Of a DNA stretch of 58,808 nt, positions 9,133 to 19,449 are shown one piece after another. Below the pieces are notes generated by a model. That model saw nothing but the letters and a program-made list of their open reading frames with translations. It was not told the DNA's origin and searched no databases. Made by a program: the position numbers and the translations under genes. The first letter of the stretch is position 1. Every line of letters begins with the position of its first letter. Source of the DNA: Prochlorococcus sp. AG-355-B23 (GTDB taxonomy: Bacteria; Cyanobacteriota; Cyanobacteriia; PCC-6307; Cyanobiaceae); the NCBI GenBank assembly GCA_003280935.1, contig QCDJ01000008.1:1-58808 (forward strand). Reading direction: 5' to 3'.

Positions 9133-9182
9133 AAAATTTCTAAACTACAGTGTAAAAATACTAAATACAAACTAAATATTTC

Positions 9183-10295
9183 ATGGATTTGCTAAAAAGT
9201 CCTCTTTATTCAAAATATGTTGAATCTAATGCAAAATTAGTGGATTTTGCAGGTTGGGAAATGCCCATATCATTTTCAGGATTAATTAAAGAGCATGAAT
9301 CAGTTAGATCTTCAGCAGGATTATTTGATATTTCTCACATGGGTGTGATTTCTATAAAGGGAATCAATCCAAAGGATTATATTCAAAAACTTTTTCCTAC
9401 TAATTTATACTCCTTTTCTGAAAGACAGGGTCTTTATACAGTAATGCTCAATGATAAAGGAGGAATAATAGATGACTTAATAATTTATGACCTTGGTATA
9501 CAAGAAAATGACATATCAGAATTATTGTTAATAGTTAACGCAAGTAGATATGAAGAAGATTTTCTGTGGATAAAAAATAATTTAAATATGTCTGAAATTT
9601 CGATAACAAACTTTAAAAAAGACAAAGTACTTTTAGCACTACAGGGAAAAAACTCATTCAATTTATTTGAAGAATGGATTGAATCTTCGATCTCACATAT
9701 CCCTAACTTTGGATGCGAATATAAAATTTTTGAACATATTTCACCTAAAGAAAAAATTTTCTTTTCAAAGACAGGCTATACGGGGGAAAATGGTCTAGAA
9801 ATACTTTTATCTAAAAAAGCAGCAATTAATTTATGGGATTTCTCAATTTCCAAAAATGTTGCACCTTGTGGTTTAGGAGCTAGAGATACTCTTAGACTTG
9901 AAGCAGGCATGCATCTTTATGGTCAAGACATAAATGAAGAAACTTCTCCATATGAAGCAGGGTTAGGCTGGCTAGTACATCTAGAAAATAATCACGAATT
10001 CTTTGGAAGAAGATTTCTTGAAGAGCAGTCAAGATTAGGTATTCAAAAAAAGTTAGTTGGTCTCTCTATAGAAGGTAAAGCAATAGGAAGAAAAGGTTGC
10101 GCAGTTCTTAAAGGTGAAGAAAATATTGGGTCTATCACAAGCGGCAGTTGGTCTCCAACTAAACAACAAGCTATAGCTTTTGCATACATCAATACTTCGC
10201 ATGCCTTAATAAATAATGAAGTTCAAATATCAATAAGAGGCAAAAAATTCAAAGGGGTAGTAACAAAGAGAGCGTTTTATAAAAAAAATTATTAA
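9183..10295 (+). CDS. gcvT: Aminomethyltransferase, T-protein of the glycine cleavage system
   Basis: The 370-residue protein moves the methylene group from aminomethyl-lipoyl H-protein onto tetrahydrofolate. Family hallmarks seen are [17 protein letters not shown] at residues about 20-38, LFDISHMG (about 48-55), [11 protein letters not shown] near residue 200 and [18 protein letters not shown] near 235-250. The C-terminal beta-barrel contains [10 protein letters not shown]. It begins 50 bp after speB. GcvP and GcvH are not in this window. Photorespiratory glycine oxidation is the expected role in a cyanobacterium. Confidence 0.95.
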   Translation: MDLLKSPLYSKYVESNAKLVDFAGWEMPISFSGLIKEHESVRSSAGLFDISHMGVISIKGINPKDYIQKLFPTNLYSFSERQGLYTVMLNDKGGIIDDLIIYDLGIQENDISELLLIVNASRYEEDFLWIKNNLNMSEISITNFKKDKVLLALQGKNSFNLFEEWIESSISHIPNFGCEYKIFEHISPKEKIFFSKTGYTGENGLEILLSKKAAINLWDFSISKNVAPCGLGARDTLRLEAGMHLYGQDINEETSPYEAGLGWLVHLENNHEFFGRRFLEEQSRLGIQKKLVGLSIEGKAIGRKGCAVLKGEENIGSITSGSWSPTKQQAIAFAYINTSHALINNEVQISIRGKKFKGVVTKRAFYKKNY

Positions 10296-10350
10296 CTAAA
10301 TTTACCCTTAAAGAATTATTATAAGTTATTGATAAATAAATCATACTTAG

Positions 10351-12147
10351 ATGAGAAACAAAATTTGCAAAGAACTCAATAATACAGATATTGGTAAATT
10401 AGTTAATTTATGCGGATGGGTAGATAGAAGAAGAGATCATGGTGGTGTAATTTTTATTGATTTAAGAGACCATAGTGGATTTCTACAAATAACAATTAAC
10501 CCCGATGATGGTGCAAATCTATTTAAACAGGCAGAAACTCTAAGAAATGAAACAGTAATAATGGTCAGCGGAATTATTAACGAAAGGCCAAAAGATTCAA
10601 TAAATAAAAATTTAAGTACTGGAGAGTTGGAGCTTAAAGTTAAAGAGTTGCAAATTCTCAACCAAATAAAAAATAACCTACCTTTTCCAGTATCTATACA
10701 TGATTATGAAAATACAAAAGAGGAACTCAGATTAAAATATAGATACCTTGATTTAAGAAGAGGCAAATTACTAGAAAATTTAAAAACAAGACATAAAATT
10801 ATTAAAGTTGCTAGAGAATTTCTTGATAATTTTGGATTTACAGAAGTAGAGACTCCATTACTTACAAAATCAACTCCAGAAGGCGCTCGCGATTTTCTTG
10901 TTCCTGCTCGTCTTTCTAATGGAGAATTTTTTGCTCTGCCTCAATCCCCACAACTATTTAAACAACTTTTAATGGTGGGAGGCTTAGATAAGTATTATCA
11001 AATCGCAAAATGTTTCCGTGATGAAGACTTAAGGGCAGATAGACAACCAGAGTTTACGCAATTAGATATTGAAATGAGCTTTATTAGTGAAGAAGAAATA
11101 ATCTCTTTTAATGAAAGTCTTATAAAAAAAATATGGAAAGAAGTATTAAATATTGATTTTAATAATGCTTTTCCAAGAATGTCATGGCAAGCAGCAATGG
11201 ATAATTACGGCACTGATAGACCAGACACTAGATATCAAATGTTATTAAAAGATTTAGGAGAAGTATTAGGTGATATTGGCTTTAATATTTTCACCAAGGC
11301 AATTAAGTCTGGAGGTTCTATAAAATCCATAACAGTCAAAGGAGGTAATTTAAGTATTAGCAACGTAAGAATTAAACCCGGAGGTGATATCTTCCAAGTA
11401 GCTCAAGATGCAGGAGCTGGTGGTTTGGCCTTTATAAGGGTCAAAGGAGATGAGCTTGAGACTATTGGGGCAATTAAAAATAATCTAAATGAAGAACATG
11501 TAGCTGATATTTTAAGAATCACCGAAGCGCAAGATGGAGACTTAATCCTCTTGGGTGCTGGAGATAAACAAATTGTCAACCAGTCATTAGATAGAGTGAG
11601 ACAATACATCGCAAAAGACTTAAATCTCATAGATAAAAGTAAATGGAATTTCTTATGGGTAACTGATTTCCCGATGTTTGAGAGAAATGAAGAGGAAAAT
11701 AGATATGAAGCTTTACATCATCCTTTTTGTTCTCCAAAAAATATAAAATCTAAAGATCCTGAAAACTTACAAAAAGAAATCGAGGACTCTATAGCAAATG
11801 CTTATGACTTAGTTCTTAACGGCTTGGAATTAGGAGGTGGCTCTTTACGTATTCATGAAGCAAACTTGCAAAGAGAGGTTTTGAAAACGGTAGGACTTAA
11901 TGCTAAAGAGATTAATGAAAAATTTGGATTTTTAATAGAAGCCTTAGAAATGGGTGCTCCTCCTCATGGTGGAATAGCGTTTGGATTAGATCGTATTACC
12001 ATGCTGATCATAGGTGCAGATTCAATCAGAGAAACAATAGCGTTTCCAAAAAATCAACAAGCAAAATGTCTTCTCACAAATGCGCCTTCAAATGTCTCAG
12101 AATCACAATTAAAAGAATTAGATATTGAAATAACAATTGATGAATAA
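10351..12147 (+). CDS. aspS: Aspartyl-tRNA synthetase (bacterial type)
   Basis: The 598-residue class II synthetase has an N-terminal OB-fold anticodon-binding domain (about residues 1-110; [19 protein letters not shown]). Motif 2 [18 protein letters not shown] lies near residue 222 and motif 3 [12 protein letters not shown] near 540-550. The bacterial GAD insertion domain occupies the middle, around residues 290-410. The length matches bacterial AspRS (about 590). Whether it also mischarges tRNA-Asn cannot be told here. It is followed by pyrG after 75 bp. Confidence 0.96.
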   Translation: MRNKICKELNNTDIGKLVNLCGWVDRRRDHGGVIFIDLRDHSGFLQITINPDDGANLFKQAETLRNETVIMVSGIINERPKDSINKNLSTGELELKVKELQILNQIKNNLPFPVSIHDYENTKEELRLKYRYLDLRRGKLLENLKTRHKIIKVAREFLDNFGFTEVETPLLTKSTPEGARDFLVPARLSNGEFFALPQSPQLFKQLLMVGGLDKYYQIAKCFRDEDLRADRQPEFTQLDIEMSFISEEEIISFNESLIKKIWKEVLNIDFNNAFPRMSWQAAMDNYGTDRPDTRYQMLLKDLGEVLGDIGFNIFTKAIKSGGSIKSITVKGGNLSISNVRIKPGGDIFQVAQDAGAGGLAFIRVKGDELETIGAIKNNLNEEHVADILRITEAQDGDLILLGAGDKQIVNQSLDRVRQYIAKDLNLIDKSKWNFLWVTDFPMFERNEEENRYEALHHPFCSPKNIKSKDPENLQKEIEDSIANAYDLVLNGLELGGGSLRIHEANLQREVLKTVGLNAKEINEKFGFLIEALEMGAPPHGGIAFGLDRITMLIIGADSIRETIAFPKNQQAKCLLTNAPSNVSESQLKELDIEITIDE

Positions 12148-12193
12148 GAATATATATGGATGTTCTAAAAGTTTTTTGTTTAAATAAAATATA

Positions 12194-12199
12194 AGGAGG
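12194..12199 (+). promoter_or_regulatory. Strong Shine-Dalgarno-like AGGAGG, unusually far upstream of pyrG
   Basis: A perfect AGGAGG sits 23 nt before the pyrG ATG at 12223, well beyond the usual 5-10 nt. An in-frame TAA at 12211 prevents extending pyrG upstream, and no ATG, GTG or TTG lies at normal spacing. It may be a remnant, part of an mRNA leader structure, or coincidence. Confidence 0.35.
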
Positions 12200-12222
12200 C
12201 AGCGCTTAATTAAAAATATTTA

Positions 12223-13833
12223 ATGTCAAAATTTGTTTTTGTCACCGGAGGAGTAGTTTCTAGCATTGGTAAAGGAATTGTAGCTGCAAGCTTAGGGAGA
12301 TTATTAAAGTCTAGAGGATATAGTGTTTCAATATTAAAACTAGATCCATATCTAAATGTTGATCCAGGCACAATGAGCCCTTTTCAACATGGAGAAGTAT
12401 TTGTAACCGAAGATGGGGCTGAAACCGATCTAGATTTAGGTCACTACGAAAGATTTACTGATACTGCAATGACTAGGTTAAATAGTGTAACAACGGGATC
12501 TATTTATCAAGCAGTTATTAATAAAGAAAGAAGAGGTAATTATAACGGTGGAACTGTGCAAGTAATACCTCACATAACGGGAGAAATTAGAGAAAGGATT
12601 CATAGAGTAGCCGCTAACAGTAATGCAGATATTATTATTACTGAAATTGGTGGAACAGTTGGTGATATTGAATCTCTACCTTTTTTAGAGGCAATAAGAG
12701 AATTCAAAAATGATGTCAATAGGAACGATGTTACATACATACACGTAACATTACTTCCTTACATCAAAACCTCTGGCGAAATAAAAACTAAACCAACACA
12801 ACATTCTGTGAAAGAATTAAGATCAATTGGAATTCAGCCAGATTTACTTGTATGCCGAAGTGATAAATCTATCAATGAAGCTCTTAAAAAAAAGCTTAGT
12901 GGTTTTTGCGGTGTCAGTATCAACTCTGTAATTGAAGCTTTAGACGCAGACAGTATTTATTCTGTACCTCTTTCTCTAAAAAAAGAAGGGTTATGCAAAG
13001 AAACCCTGAAGTATTTAGACCTTGAAGATAAAAAATGTGATTTGAAAAATTGGGAGCAACTAATACACAACCTAAGAAATCCTGGAGATCCAATAAAAGT
13101 TGCCCTTGTAGGCAAATATATTGAACTTGGAGATGCATATTTATCCGTTGTTGAAGCTTTAAGACATGCATGCATTGAACAAAAGGCTTTATTAGATTTA
13201 CATTGGGTAAGTGCTGAAATGATAGAAAAAAATTCAGCAAAAACTTACTTAAATGAAGTTGATGCAATAGTCGTACCCGGGGGATTTGGCAATAGAGGAG
13301 TCAATGGAAAAATTTCGGCTATAAAATTCGCAAGAGAAAATAAAATTCCCTTTTTAGGTTTGTGCCTTGGTATGCAATGTGCAGTCATAGAATGGGCCAG
13401 GAATGTAGCTAATCTTCCAGATGCATCTAGTTCAGAACTTGATCCAAACACTCCAAATCCAGTGATACATTTATTACCAGAACAAGAAGATGTAGTTGAT
13501 TTAGGTGGGACAATGAGACTTGGAGTTTATCCATGTAGATTGACAAAAAATACAACTGGGAAAAACTTATATGATGAGGATGTCATTTATGAGAGACATC
13601 GACATAGATACGAATTTAATAATTACTACAAACAAAGTTTTTTAGATTCTGGATACAAAATTAGTGGTACATCACCAGATGGCAGATTAGTTGAGTTAAT
13701 TGAGTTAGAAAATCATCCATACTTCTTAGCCTGTCAATATCATCCTGAGTTTTTATCACGACCTGGCAAACCTCATCCTTTATTTAAAGGATTAATAAAA
13801 GCCTCTCAAGATAAGTTAACTCAATCAAATTAA
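12223..13833 (+). CDS. pyrG: CTP synthase
   Basis: The 536-residue enzyme aminates UTP to CTP with glutamine and ATP. The N-terminal synthetase domain starts with the P-loop-like [14 protein letters not shown] and contains [24 protein letters not shown], split here as [13 protein letters not shown] and GEVFVTEDG. The C-terminal class I glutamine amidotransferase has the nucleophile loop GLCLGMQ with Cys381, and a His/Glu pair in the YHPEF segment near residue 507. Length and domain order match the family. The ATG at 12223 is the only sensible start. Confidence 0.97.
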   Translation: MSKFVFVTGGVVSSIGKGIVAASLGRLLKSRGYSVSILKLDPYLNVDPGTMSPFQHGEVFVTEDGAETDLDLGHYERFTDTAMTRLNSVTTGSIYQAVINKERRGNYNGGTVQVIPHITGEIRERIHRVAANSNADIIITEIGGTVGDIESLPFLEAIREFKNDVNRNDVTYIHVTLLPYIKTSGEIKTKPTQHSVKELRSIGIQPDLLVCRSDKSINEALKKKLSGFCGVSINSVIEALDADSIYSVPLSLKKEGLCKETLKYLDLEDKKCDLKNWEQLIHNLRNPGDPIKVALVGKYIELGDAYLSVVEALRHACIEQKALLDLHWVSAEMIEKNSAKTYLNEVDAIVVPGGFGNRGVNGKISAIKFARENKIPFLGLCLGMQCAVIEWARNVANLPDASSSELDPNTPNPVIHLLPEQEDVVDLGGTMRLGVYPCRLTKNTTGKNLYDEDVIYERHRHRYEFNNYYKQSFLDSGYKISGTSPDGRLVELIELENHPYFLACQYHPEFLSRPGKPHPLFKGLIKASQDKLTQSN

Positions 13834-13851
13834 TATTCTTTATTTTTTTGA

Positions 13852-14529
13852 ATGAAAATGACAAATTTTTTACCCTTAGTCGAACAATTTCATTCATTAC
13901 AAGGTGAAGGTTATCACGCTGGAAAAAGTGCTTTTTTTATAAGATTAGCCGGATGTAAAGTTGGATGTTCATGGTGCGATACAAAGAATTCATGGGACGA
14001 GAAAAAACACCCTTTTATATCAATTGAAAAAATAATAGATCGCATAAAAATTGCCAGACAAAAAGGAGCATCTTTTTGCGTTATTACAGGTGGAGAACCT
14101 TTACAACATAACTTGGATAATTTTTGCAAAGCCATAAAAAAAATGACGATGGGAGAAGAAAAAAAGCCAATGAAGATTCATATTGAGACAAGTGGAGTTA
14201 ATTCGATATCAGGAAGCTATGACTGGATTACTTTATCTCCTAAAAGACACTCACCTCCAAAAAATTATTTTTTAAAAAACTGCAATGAAATCAAAATAAT
14301 CATAAATGAAATAGAAGATATTGAATTTGCTATTCAAATAAAAAAAGAAACTTTAAAACAATATCAACTCTCAAAAAGCGAAGATGGCTTAAAAAAAGAA
14401 GATAAAATTTTTTATTTACAGCCAGCATGGAATAATGCGAATGGTTTTTCTCTTGCTATCGATTTCGTAAAAAATAACCCCGATTGGAAATTGAGCCTTC
14501 AAACTCACAAATACTTAAAAATTAATTGA
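13852..14529 (+). CDS. queE: 7-carboxy-7-deazaguanine synthase (radical SAM)
   Basis: The 225-residue radical-SAM enzyme makes the 7-deazapurine core in queuosine synthesis from 6-carboxytetrahydropterin. The cluster motif is Cys35-x3-Cys39-x2-Cys42 (GCKVGCSWCDT), and the CDT ending is characteristic of QueE. The N-terminal LVEQFHSLQGEGYHAG and the SAM-binding GGEPL near residue 80 agree with the family. It is followed 6 bp later by queC, which uses its product. A second ATG two codons downstream (13858) is an alternative start. Confidence 0.94.
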   Translation: MKMTNFLPLVEQFHSLQGEGYHAGKSAFFIRLAGCKVGCSWCDTKNSWDEKKHPFISIEKIIDRIKIARQKGASFCVITGGEPLQHNLDNFCKAIKKMTMGEEKKPMKIHIETSGVNSISGSYDWITLSPKRHSPPKNYFLKNCNEIKIIINEIEDIEFAIQIKKETLKQYQLSKSEDGLKKEDKIFYLQPAWNNANGFSLAIDFVKNNPDWKLSLQTHKYLKIN

Positions 14530-14535
14530 AATCAT

Positions 14536-15210
14536 ATGACTCTTAAAAATAAATCGATAGTAGTTTTATTATCTGGAGGTTTAGATTCTTCTACAGTTAC
14601 TGGTATCGCCAAAAATTCCGAAGCTAAAATTTTTGGCCTTTCATTTGACTACGGTCAACGTCATAAAAAAGAATTAAATTCTGCATCAATAATTGCAAAA
14701 CACTTTGATATCGAAGAATTTAAAATCATTAAGCTTGACTTATCTTTATGGGGAGGCTCTTCATTAACTGATACTCAAAAAAATATTCCAATAGAAGGAG
14801 TACAAACTAATAAAATTCCCAATACTTATGTTCCTGGGAGAAATACTATATTTATTTCCGTTGCACTAAGTTATGCCGAAGCAATAGATGCTGATTTGAT
14901 TGGATTAGGAGTTAATGCACTAGATTATTCTGGTTATCCAGATTGCAGACCTGACTACATCAAAAAATTTCAAGAATTAGCAGATTTAGCCAATAAAAGA
15001 GGAAGAGAAAATAATCCAATAAAACTTTGGACACCACTATTAGATTTAAATAAAGAGGAAATTATTCAATTAGCTTTTGCTAATCATGTCCCTTTAGATA
15101 AAACATGGAGTTGTTATTCGGGTAATTCAAAACCATGCGGTAAGTGTGATAGCTGCAGAATTAGAAATACTGCTTATGAACAATGGCTTAATAAGAATAA
15201 TAAAAAATGA
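14536..15210 (+). CDS. queC: 7-cyano-7-deazaguanine (preQ0) synthase
   Basis: The 224-residue ATP-dependent enzyme converts 7-carboxy-7-deazaguanine to preQ0. The PP-loop SGGLDS lies at residues 13-18. Four C-terminal zinc cysteines are seen at about 193, 201, 204 and 207 (WSCYSG, then CGKCDSC). FDYGQRHKKEL and YVPGRNTIF are conserved QueC segments. The stop TGA overlaps the ATG of the downstream pabB-like gene by 4 bp, so translation of the two is probably coupled even though the pathways differ. Confidence 0.95.
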   Translation: MTLKNKSIVVLLSGGLDSSTVTGIAKNSEAKIFGLSFDYGQRHKKELNSASIIAKHFDIEEFKIIKLDLSLWGGSSLTDTQKNIPIEGVQTNKIPNTYVPGRNTIFISVALSYAEAIDADLIGLGVNALDYSGYPDCRPDYIKKFQELADLANKRGRENNPIKLWTPLLDLNKEEIIQLAFANHVPLDKTWSCYSGNSKPCGKCDSCRIRNTAYEQWLNKNNKK

Positions 15211-16523
15211 AAATAAAAAAAATAATTCTAGAAAAATGGATAGATCCAGCACTGATTACACATGATCTAACAAAAAAATTCGGAGACAAAGGATTAGCTT
15301 GGCTAGACAGTGATGGCAAAGAAAATGGGGAATGGTCAATAATAGGAATTAAACCTAAAAAAATAATCCAATCAAGAGATATCAATAACTTAGACAAAAC
15401 TAATAATCCATTTAACAATTTAAAAAATATTGAAAAAGGATTTTGGATCGGATGGTTAAGTTATGAAGCTGGAGTTTACATAGAACCAAAAAACCCATGG
15501 CGAGAATCTAATATGGCAACTTTATGGATTGCATCATATGATCCAATCATTAAATGTAATCTTATAAAAAAAGAAATAATTATCGAAGGGACAAACTCAT
15601 CTGAACTGATGAATTATAAAAACATAATCAACAATATAAAAAATATTGAAGAAGAAAATATTATTGAACCAAATTTAAATTTTGATTTTTCAAAAATAAA
15701 TTTGGACGAAATAACTGAACAATTTCAAAAAAATATTTTAAAATTAAAAAAATTAATTTCCCTAGGGGATATATTTCAAGCAAACCTAACAACTAAATGT
15801 GAAATTGAATCTTCCAAAAACTATAATCCTCTAGATATTTATTTGAAAATAAGAAGGAAATTAAGAGCTCCCTTTGGAGGAATAATAATAAATAATGATA
15901 ATTATAAAGAGGCTGTATTATCTACCTCACCAGAAAGATTTATAAAAATAGATAATAAAAATTTTGTAGAATCAAGACCTATCAAAGGAACCAGATCAAG
16001 AGATAAAGATTCAAATCAAGACGCACTTAATGCTATCGATTTAATAACGAACGAAAAAGATAGAGCCGAAAATATTATGATTGTCGACCTAATAAGAAAT
16101 GATTTAAGTAAAGTTTGCGAAACAGGAAGTATTTTGGTGCCAGAAATATTAAAACTTGAAAGTTTCTTAAAAGTTCATCATCTAACTTCAGTAATCAGAG
16201 GCAAATTAAAAAAAGACAAGAACTGGATAGATTTACTTAAAGCTTGTTGGCCTGGGGGGTCTATAACTGGAGCACCTAAATTAAGATCATGCCAGAGACT
16301 TTTTGAATTAGAAGAATGTGAACGCGGACCATACTGTGGCTCATTTTTGAAACTTGACTGGAATGGAGAATTTGACAGCAATATACTAATAAGATCATTT
16401 TTAATTAAAGACAAAAAAATCAATATATATGCTGGTTGCGGAATAGTTATTGACTCAAAACCTGAAGAGGAAACTGATGAACTAAAGTGGAAACTTTTAC
16501 CATTAATTGATTCACTAAAATGA
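15207..16523 (+). CDS. pabB: Anthranilate/para-aminobenzoate synthase component I (PabB-like)
   Basis: The 438-residue chorismate-binding enzyme has the C-terminal catalytic motifs ESRPIKGTRSR (near residue 255), IMIVDLIRNDLSKVCETGS (near 290), HHLTSVIRG (near 322) and WPGGSITGAPK (near 350). It aminates chorismate to aminodeoxychorismate (folate route) or makes anthranilate. The gene after it encodes a class IV aminotransferase like PabC and overlaps it by 4 bp. That pairing favours para-aminobenzoate synthesis over tryptophan. The glutaminase subunit (PabA/TrpG) is not in this window. Confidence 0.88.
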   Translation: MKIKKIILEKWIDPALITHDLTKKFGDKGLAWLDSDGKENGEWSIIGIKPKKIIQSRDINNLDKTNNPFNNLKNIEKGFWIGWLSYEAGVYIEPKNPWRESNMATLWIASYDPIIKCNLIKKEIIIEGTNSSELMNYKNIINNIKNIEEENIIEPNLNFDFSKINLDEITEQFQKNILKLKKLISLGDIFQANLTTKCEIESSKNYNPLDIYLKIRRKLRAPFGGIIINNDNYKEAVLSTSPERFIKIDNKNFVESRPIKGTRSRDKDSNQDALNAIDLITNEKDRAENIMIVDLIRNDLSKVCETGSILVPEILKLESFLKVHHLTSVIRGKLKKDKNWIDLLKACWPGGSITGAPKLRSCQRLFELEECERGPYCGSFLKLDWNGEFDSNILIRSFLIKDKKINIYAGCGIVIDSKPEEETDELKWKLLPLIDSLK

Positions 16524-17347
16524 TTGAAACATTAGGCTGGCACAAGGATCAATGGTTAGATATTGATAGAATATTTATTGCTGCTAATAATAGAGGATTA
16601 AAATTTGCTGATGGTATATTTGAAACCATTTTGATAAAAGAAAACAAACCTATTCTTTTTGATGAACATCTGAAAAGATTAGAAAAAAGTAGCAAGATTT
16701 TAAATATTAATCTCAAAATAAATAAATCAACTTTGAGACAACTTATTCACGATGGAATTAAAAAGTTATGCCTTAAAAATGATCAATTTGCTTCAGTAAG
16801 AATAAACTATAGTCGAGGAACTAATGAAGGTCGAAGACTAACAATTGATAGCACTTCAAAGACAAAAGATTTGGATAATTTATGGCTTGAGTTCTATAGA
16901 ATCAAACCAAATTTTAATCCGATAAGCGTTTGCATTAGTCAAACGGAAAAAATAAATGAATTCAGTCTTATAAGTAAATGCAAAACCTTTTCATATAATC
17001 AGGCAATACAAGCTTTGACAGAAGCCAATGAAAAATCATTTGATGATTCTATCCTTTTGAATACGTCAGGTGAACTTTGTTGTGGAAGTACATTTAATCT
17101 TCTAATTAAAAGAAATAATCAATGGATAACTCCTAGAAAAAAGAGCGGCTGTTTTGAGGGGATTATGGTTTCTGAAGCTTTAAAATTGAAAATTGTAAAA
17201 GAAGAATTAATTACTCCAGAATTTCAAAATGATGACATAATAGTTGCAATTAATAGCTTAACTTGCAGACAAATTAATCAAGTTAATGATTTAGTGCTTA
17301 AACCTAAATTCGATCCAATTTACTTTTGGGATTTATTATATAATTGA
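16520..17347 (+). CDS. pabC: Class IV aminotransferase, probable 4-amino-4-deoxychorismate lyase
   Basis: The 275-residue PLP-dependent fold-type IV enzyme shows LKFADGIFETI near residue 29, the likely PLP lysine in SKCKTFSYNQAI near residue 155, and a phosphate-binding GCFEGIMVSEAL near 212. Coupling to the pabB-like gene (4-bp overlap) supports a role in releasing para-aminobenzoate and pyruvate. Branched-chain or D-amino acid aminotransferase activity is an alternative for the fold. Its 3' end overlaps the convergent cobA gene by 28 bp. Confidence 0.82.
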   Translation: MIETLGWHKDQWLDIDRIFIAANNRGLKFADGIFETILIKENKPILFDEHLKRLEKSSKILNINLKINKSTLRQLIHDGIKKLCLKNDQFASVRINYSRGTNEGRRLTIDSTSKTKDLDNLWLEFYRIKPNFNPISVCISQTEKINEFSLISKCKTFSYNQAIQALTEANEKSFDDSILLNTSGELCCGSTFNLLIKRNNQWITPRKKSGCFEGIMVSEALKLKIVKEELITPEFQNDDIIVAINSLTCRQINQVNDLVLKPKFDPIYFWDLLYN

Positions 17348-18135
17348 ACTTTATTAATATCTGGTAAATAAACATCAGATACTTTAGTTATATTGTTATT
17401 AACCTTAAATTCAACAATTTTCCCAATAATTATGATAGATGGAGCTAAAAATTCTTTATCTTTAATTTGATCTGGAAGATTATCTAATTTCTCTATCAAA
17501 CATTTTTGATTTTTTAAAGTAGCTTCTTGAATAACAGCGCATTTAGTACTCTTATCTAAACCACCTAGAATTAATTCTTCCACAATAAATTCAATATTTT
17601 TGATACCCATAAAAATTACTAAGCTATCTGATGATTTAGCTAAATCTCTCCAATTCACTGTCTTTTTTTCCTTATCTACACGCTCATGTCCAGTTACAAA
17701 AGTTACGGAACTCGCAGCATCTCTATGGGTTAGTGGAATACCAAAATATGTGGGAGCAGCTATCCCAGAAGTAATACCAGGAACAATTTCAACTGAAATT
17801 CCATTTTTTTCTAAAATCGATACCTCTTCACCACCTCTAGAAAAAACGAATGGATCTCCCCCTTTAAGCCTTACAACATTTTTGCCTTCTTTTGCTAATT
17901 TCAAAATAAGATCATTAGTTTCAGCTTGAGGTACAGAACACTTCCCAGCTCTTTTGCCTACATGGAAAATTTCTGTATTTTTTCCTGCCTCTTTTGTTAT
18001 TTCATCTGGGATTAAAGCATCATGAACTAATGCATCACAATTTTTTATTAAGCGTAAAGCTTTAAGAGTCAAAAGCTCAGGGTCACCAGGACCTGCTCCA
18101 ACTAAATAAACAATGCCGGGCACAATAATCTCCAT
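17320..18135 (-). CDS. cobA: Uroporphyrinogen-III C-methyltransferase
   Basis: The 271-residue enzyme methylates uroporphyrinogen III at C2 and C7 to precorrin-2 for siroheme and cobalamin. Family motifs are YLVGAGPGDPELLTLKAL near the N-terminus, VRLKGGDPFVFSRGGEE near residue 85, and PGITSGIAAPTYFGIPLTHRD near 115. The ATG at 18135 is preferred; a TTG two codons earlier is possible. It is a stand-alone enzyme without a fused CysG or HemD domain. The C-terminus overlaps the pabC 3' end on the other strand by 28 bp. Confidence 0.94.
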   Translation of the reverse strand: MEIIVPGIVYLVGAGPGDPELLTLKALRLIKNCDALVHDALIPDEITKEAGKNTEIFHVGKRAGKCSVPQAETNDLILKLAKEGKNVVRLKGGDPFVFSRGGEEVSILEKNGISVEIVPGITSGIAAPTYFGIPLTHRDAASSVTFVTGHERVDKEKKTVNWRDLAKSSDSLVIFMGIKNIEFIVEELILGGLDKSTKCAVIQEATLKNQKCLIEKLDNLPDQIKDKEFLAPSIIIIGKIVEFKVNNNITKVSDVYLPDINKVQLYNKSQK

Positions 18136-18165
18136 TAACAAGTATGGTAGTAAAAGTTAATCGCA

Positions 18166-19449
18166 ATGAAGGTAAATATTGTGAAAGAAAGTTTATTAAA
18201 ACCAAATAAAAAATTTACTCTCCTTAGTGCGTTTATCACTCTCCTAAATGATCGTTTAAGTGAAAGTATACTGTTACCCATATTACCCTCTTTTGTTTTA
18301 CTTTTTGACTCTAAAGCAAGTACATATGGTTTATTATCATGCACTTACCAATTAGCCCAATTTACAGCTTCTCCTTTTATAGGACTTATGAGTGATAGAT
18401 ATGGAAGAAGACCTGTCACTCTTTTTTGTATTACTGGTTCAGTAATAGGAATATCTATATTATCTTTTACAGTTCTTTTTAATTGGTCAAATTCAATAGC
18501 CACTATCCCGTTATTTTTATTATTTTTAGCCAGACTAATTGATGGTTTAAGTGGGGGCACTGCAGCTACTGCAACAACAATTCTTGCAGATATTTCAAGC
18601 CCTGAAAACAGAGCAAAAACATTTGGTCTTATTGGTGTAGCTTTTGGTTTAAGTTTTTTCTTAGGTAATATTTTTGTTGTAATTTTTGCAAGAAATACAA
18701 ATAATAATTTTATTATTCCAGTTTTGATAGCCTCAATCATTCCAATAATAAATTTTCTCCTTGTATTTTTTTACTTACCAGAAACCAAGCCTAATAGTGC
18801 AATAAATAAATCAAAAACTGCTTTTAAAAACCCTTTAAAAGCTCTATTTACAGTTTTCAAAGAAGAAAAGATTAAAAAATTATCATTAGCTTTTTTTATT
18901 TACTTTATTGCTTTTACTGGATTGACTAATATCCTTATATTTTTCCTTCAAGAATCATTAAACTGGACGACCAAAGCATCAAGTGGAACTCTTGTTGTAG
19001 TAGGAATAATTGCAATTATCGTTCAAGGAGGCCTAATAGGGCCTCTGGTAAAGCAATTTGGCGAAATGCGATTAACACTTATCGGATCAGGCTTCATTCT
19101 TGTAGCATGTACTCTTTTAATATCTGCTCCAAAAGAAAATGCGACACTTAATATTTACTCAGCTGTTTCATTTTTAGCCGTTGGGGCAGGATTAATTACA
19201 CCCACTTTAAGAGCACTAATATCAAAGAAATTAGACGTTGATAAACAAGGATCAATTTTAAGTAACCTTCAGGGTCTACAGAGCCTTGGAGGGGTTTTAG
19301 GAATTGCAATGGCCGGAAGGGTTTATGATAGTTTTGGTCCTAAATCACCTTTTATAGCTGGTTCCGTTATTTTACTTTTCATGATATACCTTATTGCAGA
19401 GGGTAAAAATAATAATTCTTTTAAGAATCAAAATTCAAAAGTATCTTAA
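18166..19449 (+). CDS. Major facilitator superfamily transporter
   Basis: The 427-residue protein has about 12 hydrophobic segments split by a central loop near residues 205-245. The MFS signature between helices 2 and 3 is clear as GLMSDRYGRRPV (near residue 72), and LSGGTAATATTILADISSPENR near 127-148 is a conserved helix 4-5 region. The overall pattern resembles TetA-type drug/proton antiporters, but the substrate is unknown. Its TAA shares one base with the ATG of ppk, so the two genes are coupled. Confidence 0.87.
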   Translation: MKVNIVKESLLKPNKKFTLLSAFITLLNDRLSESILLPILPSFVLLFDSKASTYGLLSCTYQLAQFTASPFIGLMSDRYGRRPVTLFCITGSVIGISILSFTVLFNWSNSIATIPLFLLFLARLIDGLSGGTAATATTILADISSPENRAKTFGLIGVAFGLSFFLGNIFVVIFARNTNNNFIIPVLIASIIPIINFLLVFFYLPETKPNSAINKSKTAFKNPLKALFTVFKEEKIKKLSLAFFIYFIAFTGLTNILIFFLQESLNWTTKASSGTLVVVGIIAIIVQGGLIGPLVKQFGEMRLTLIGSGFILVACTLLISAPKENATLNIYSAVSFLAVGAGLITPTLRALISKKLDVDKQGSILSNLQGLQSLGGVLGIAMAGRVYDSFGPKSPFIAGSVILLFMIYLIAEGKNNNSFKNQNSKVS

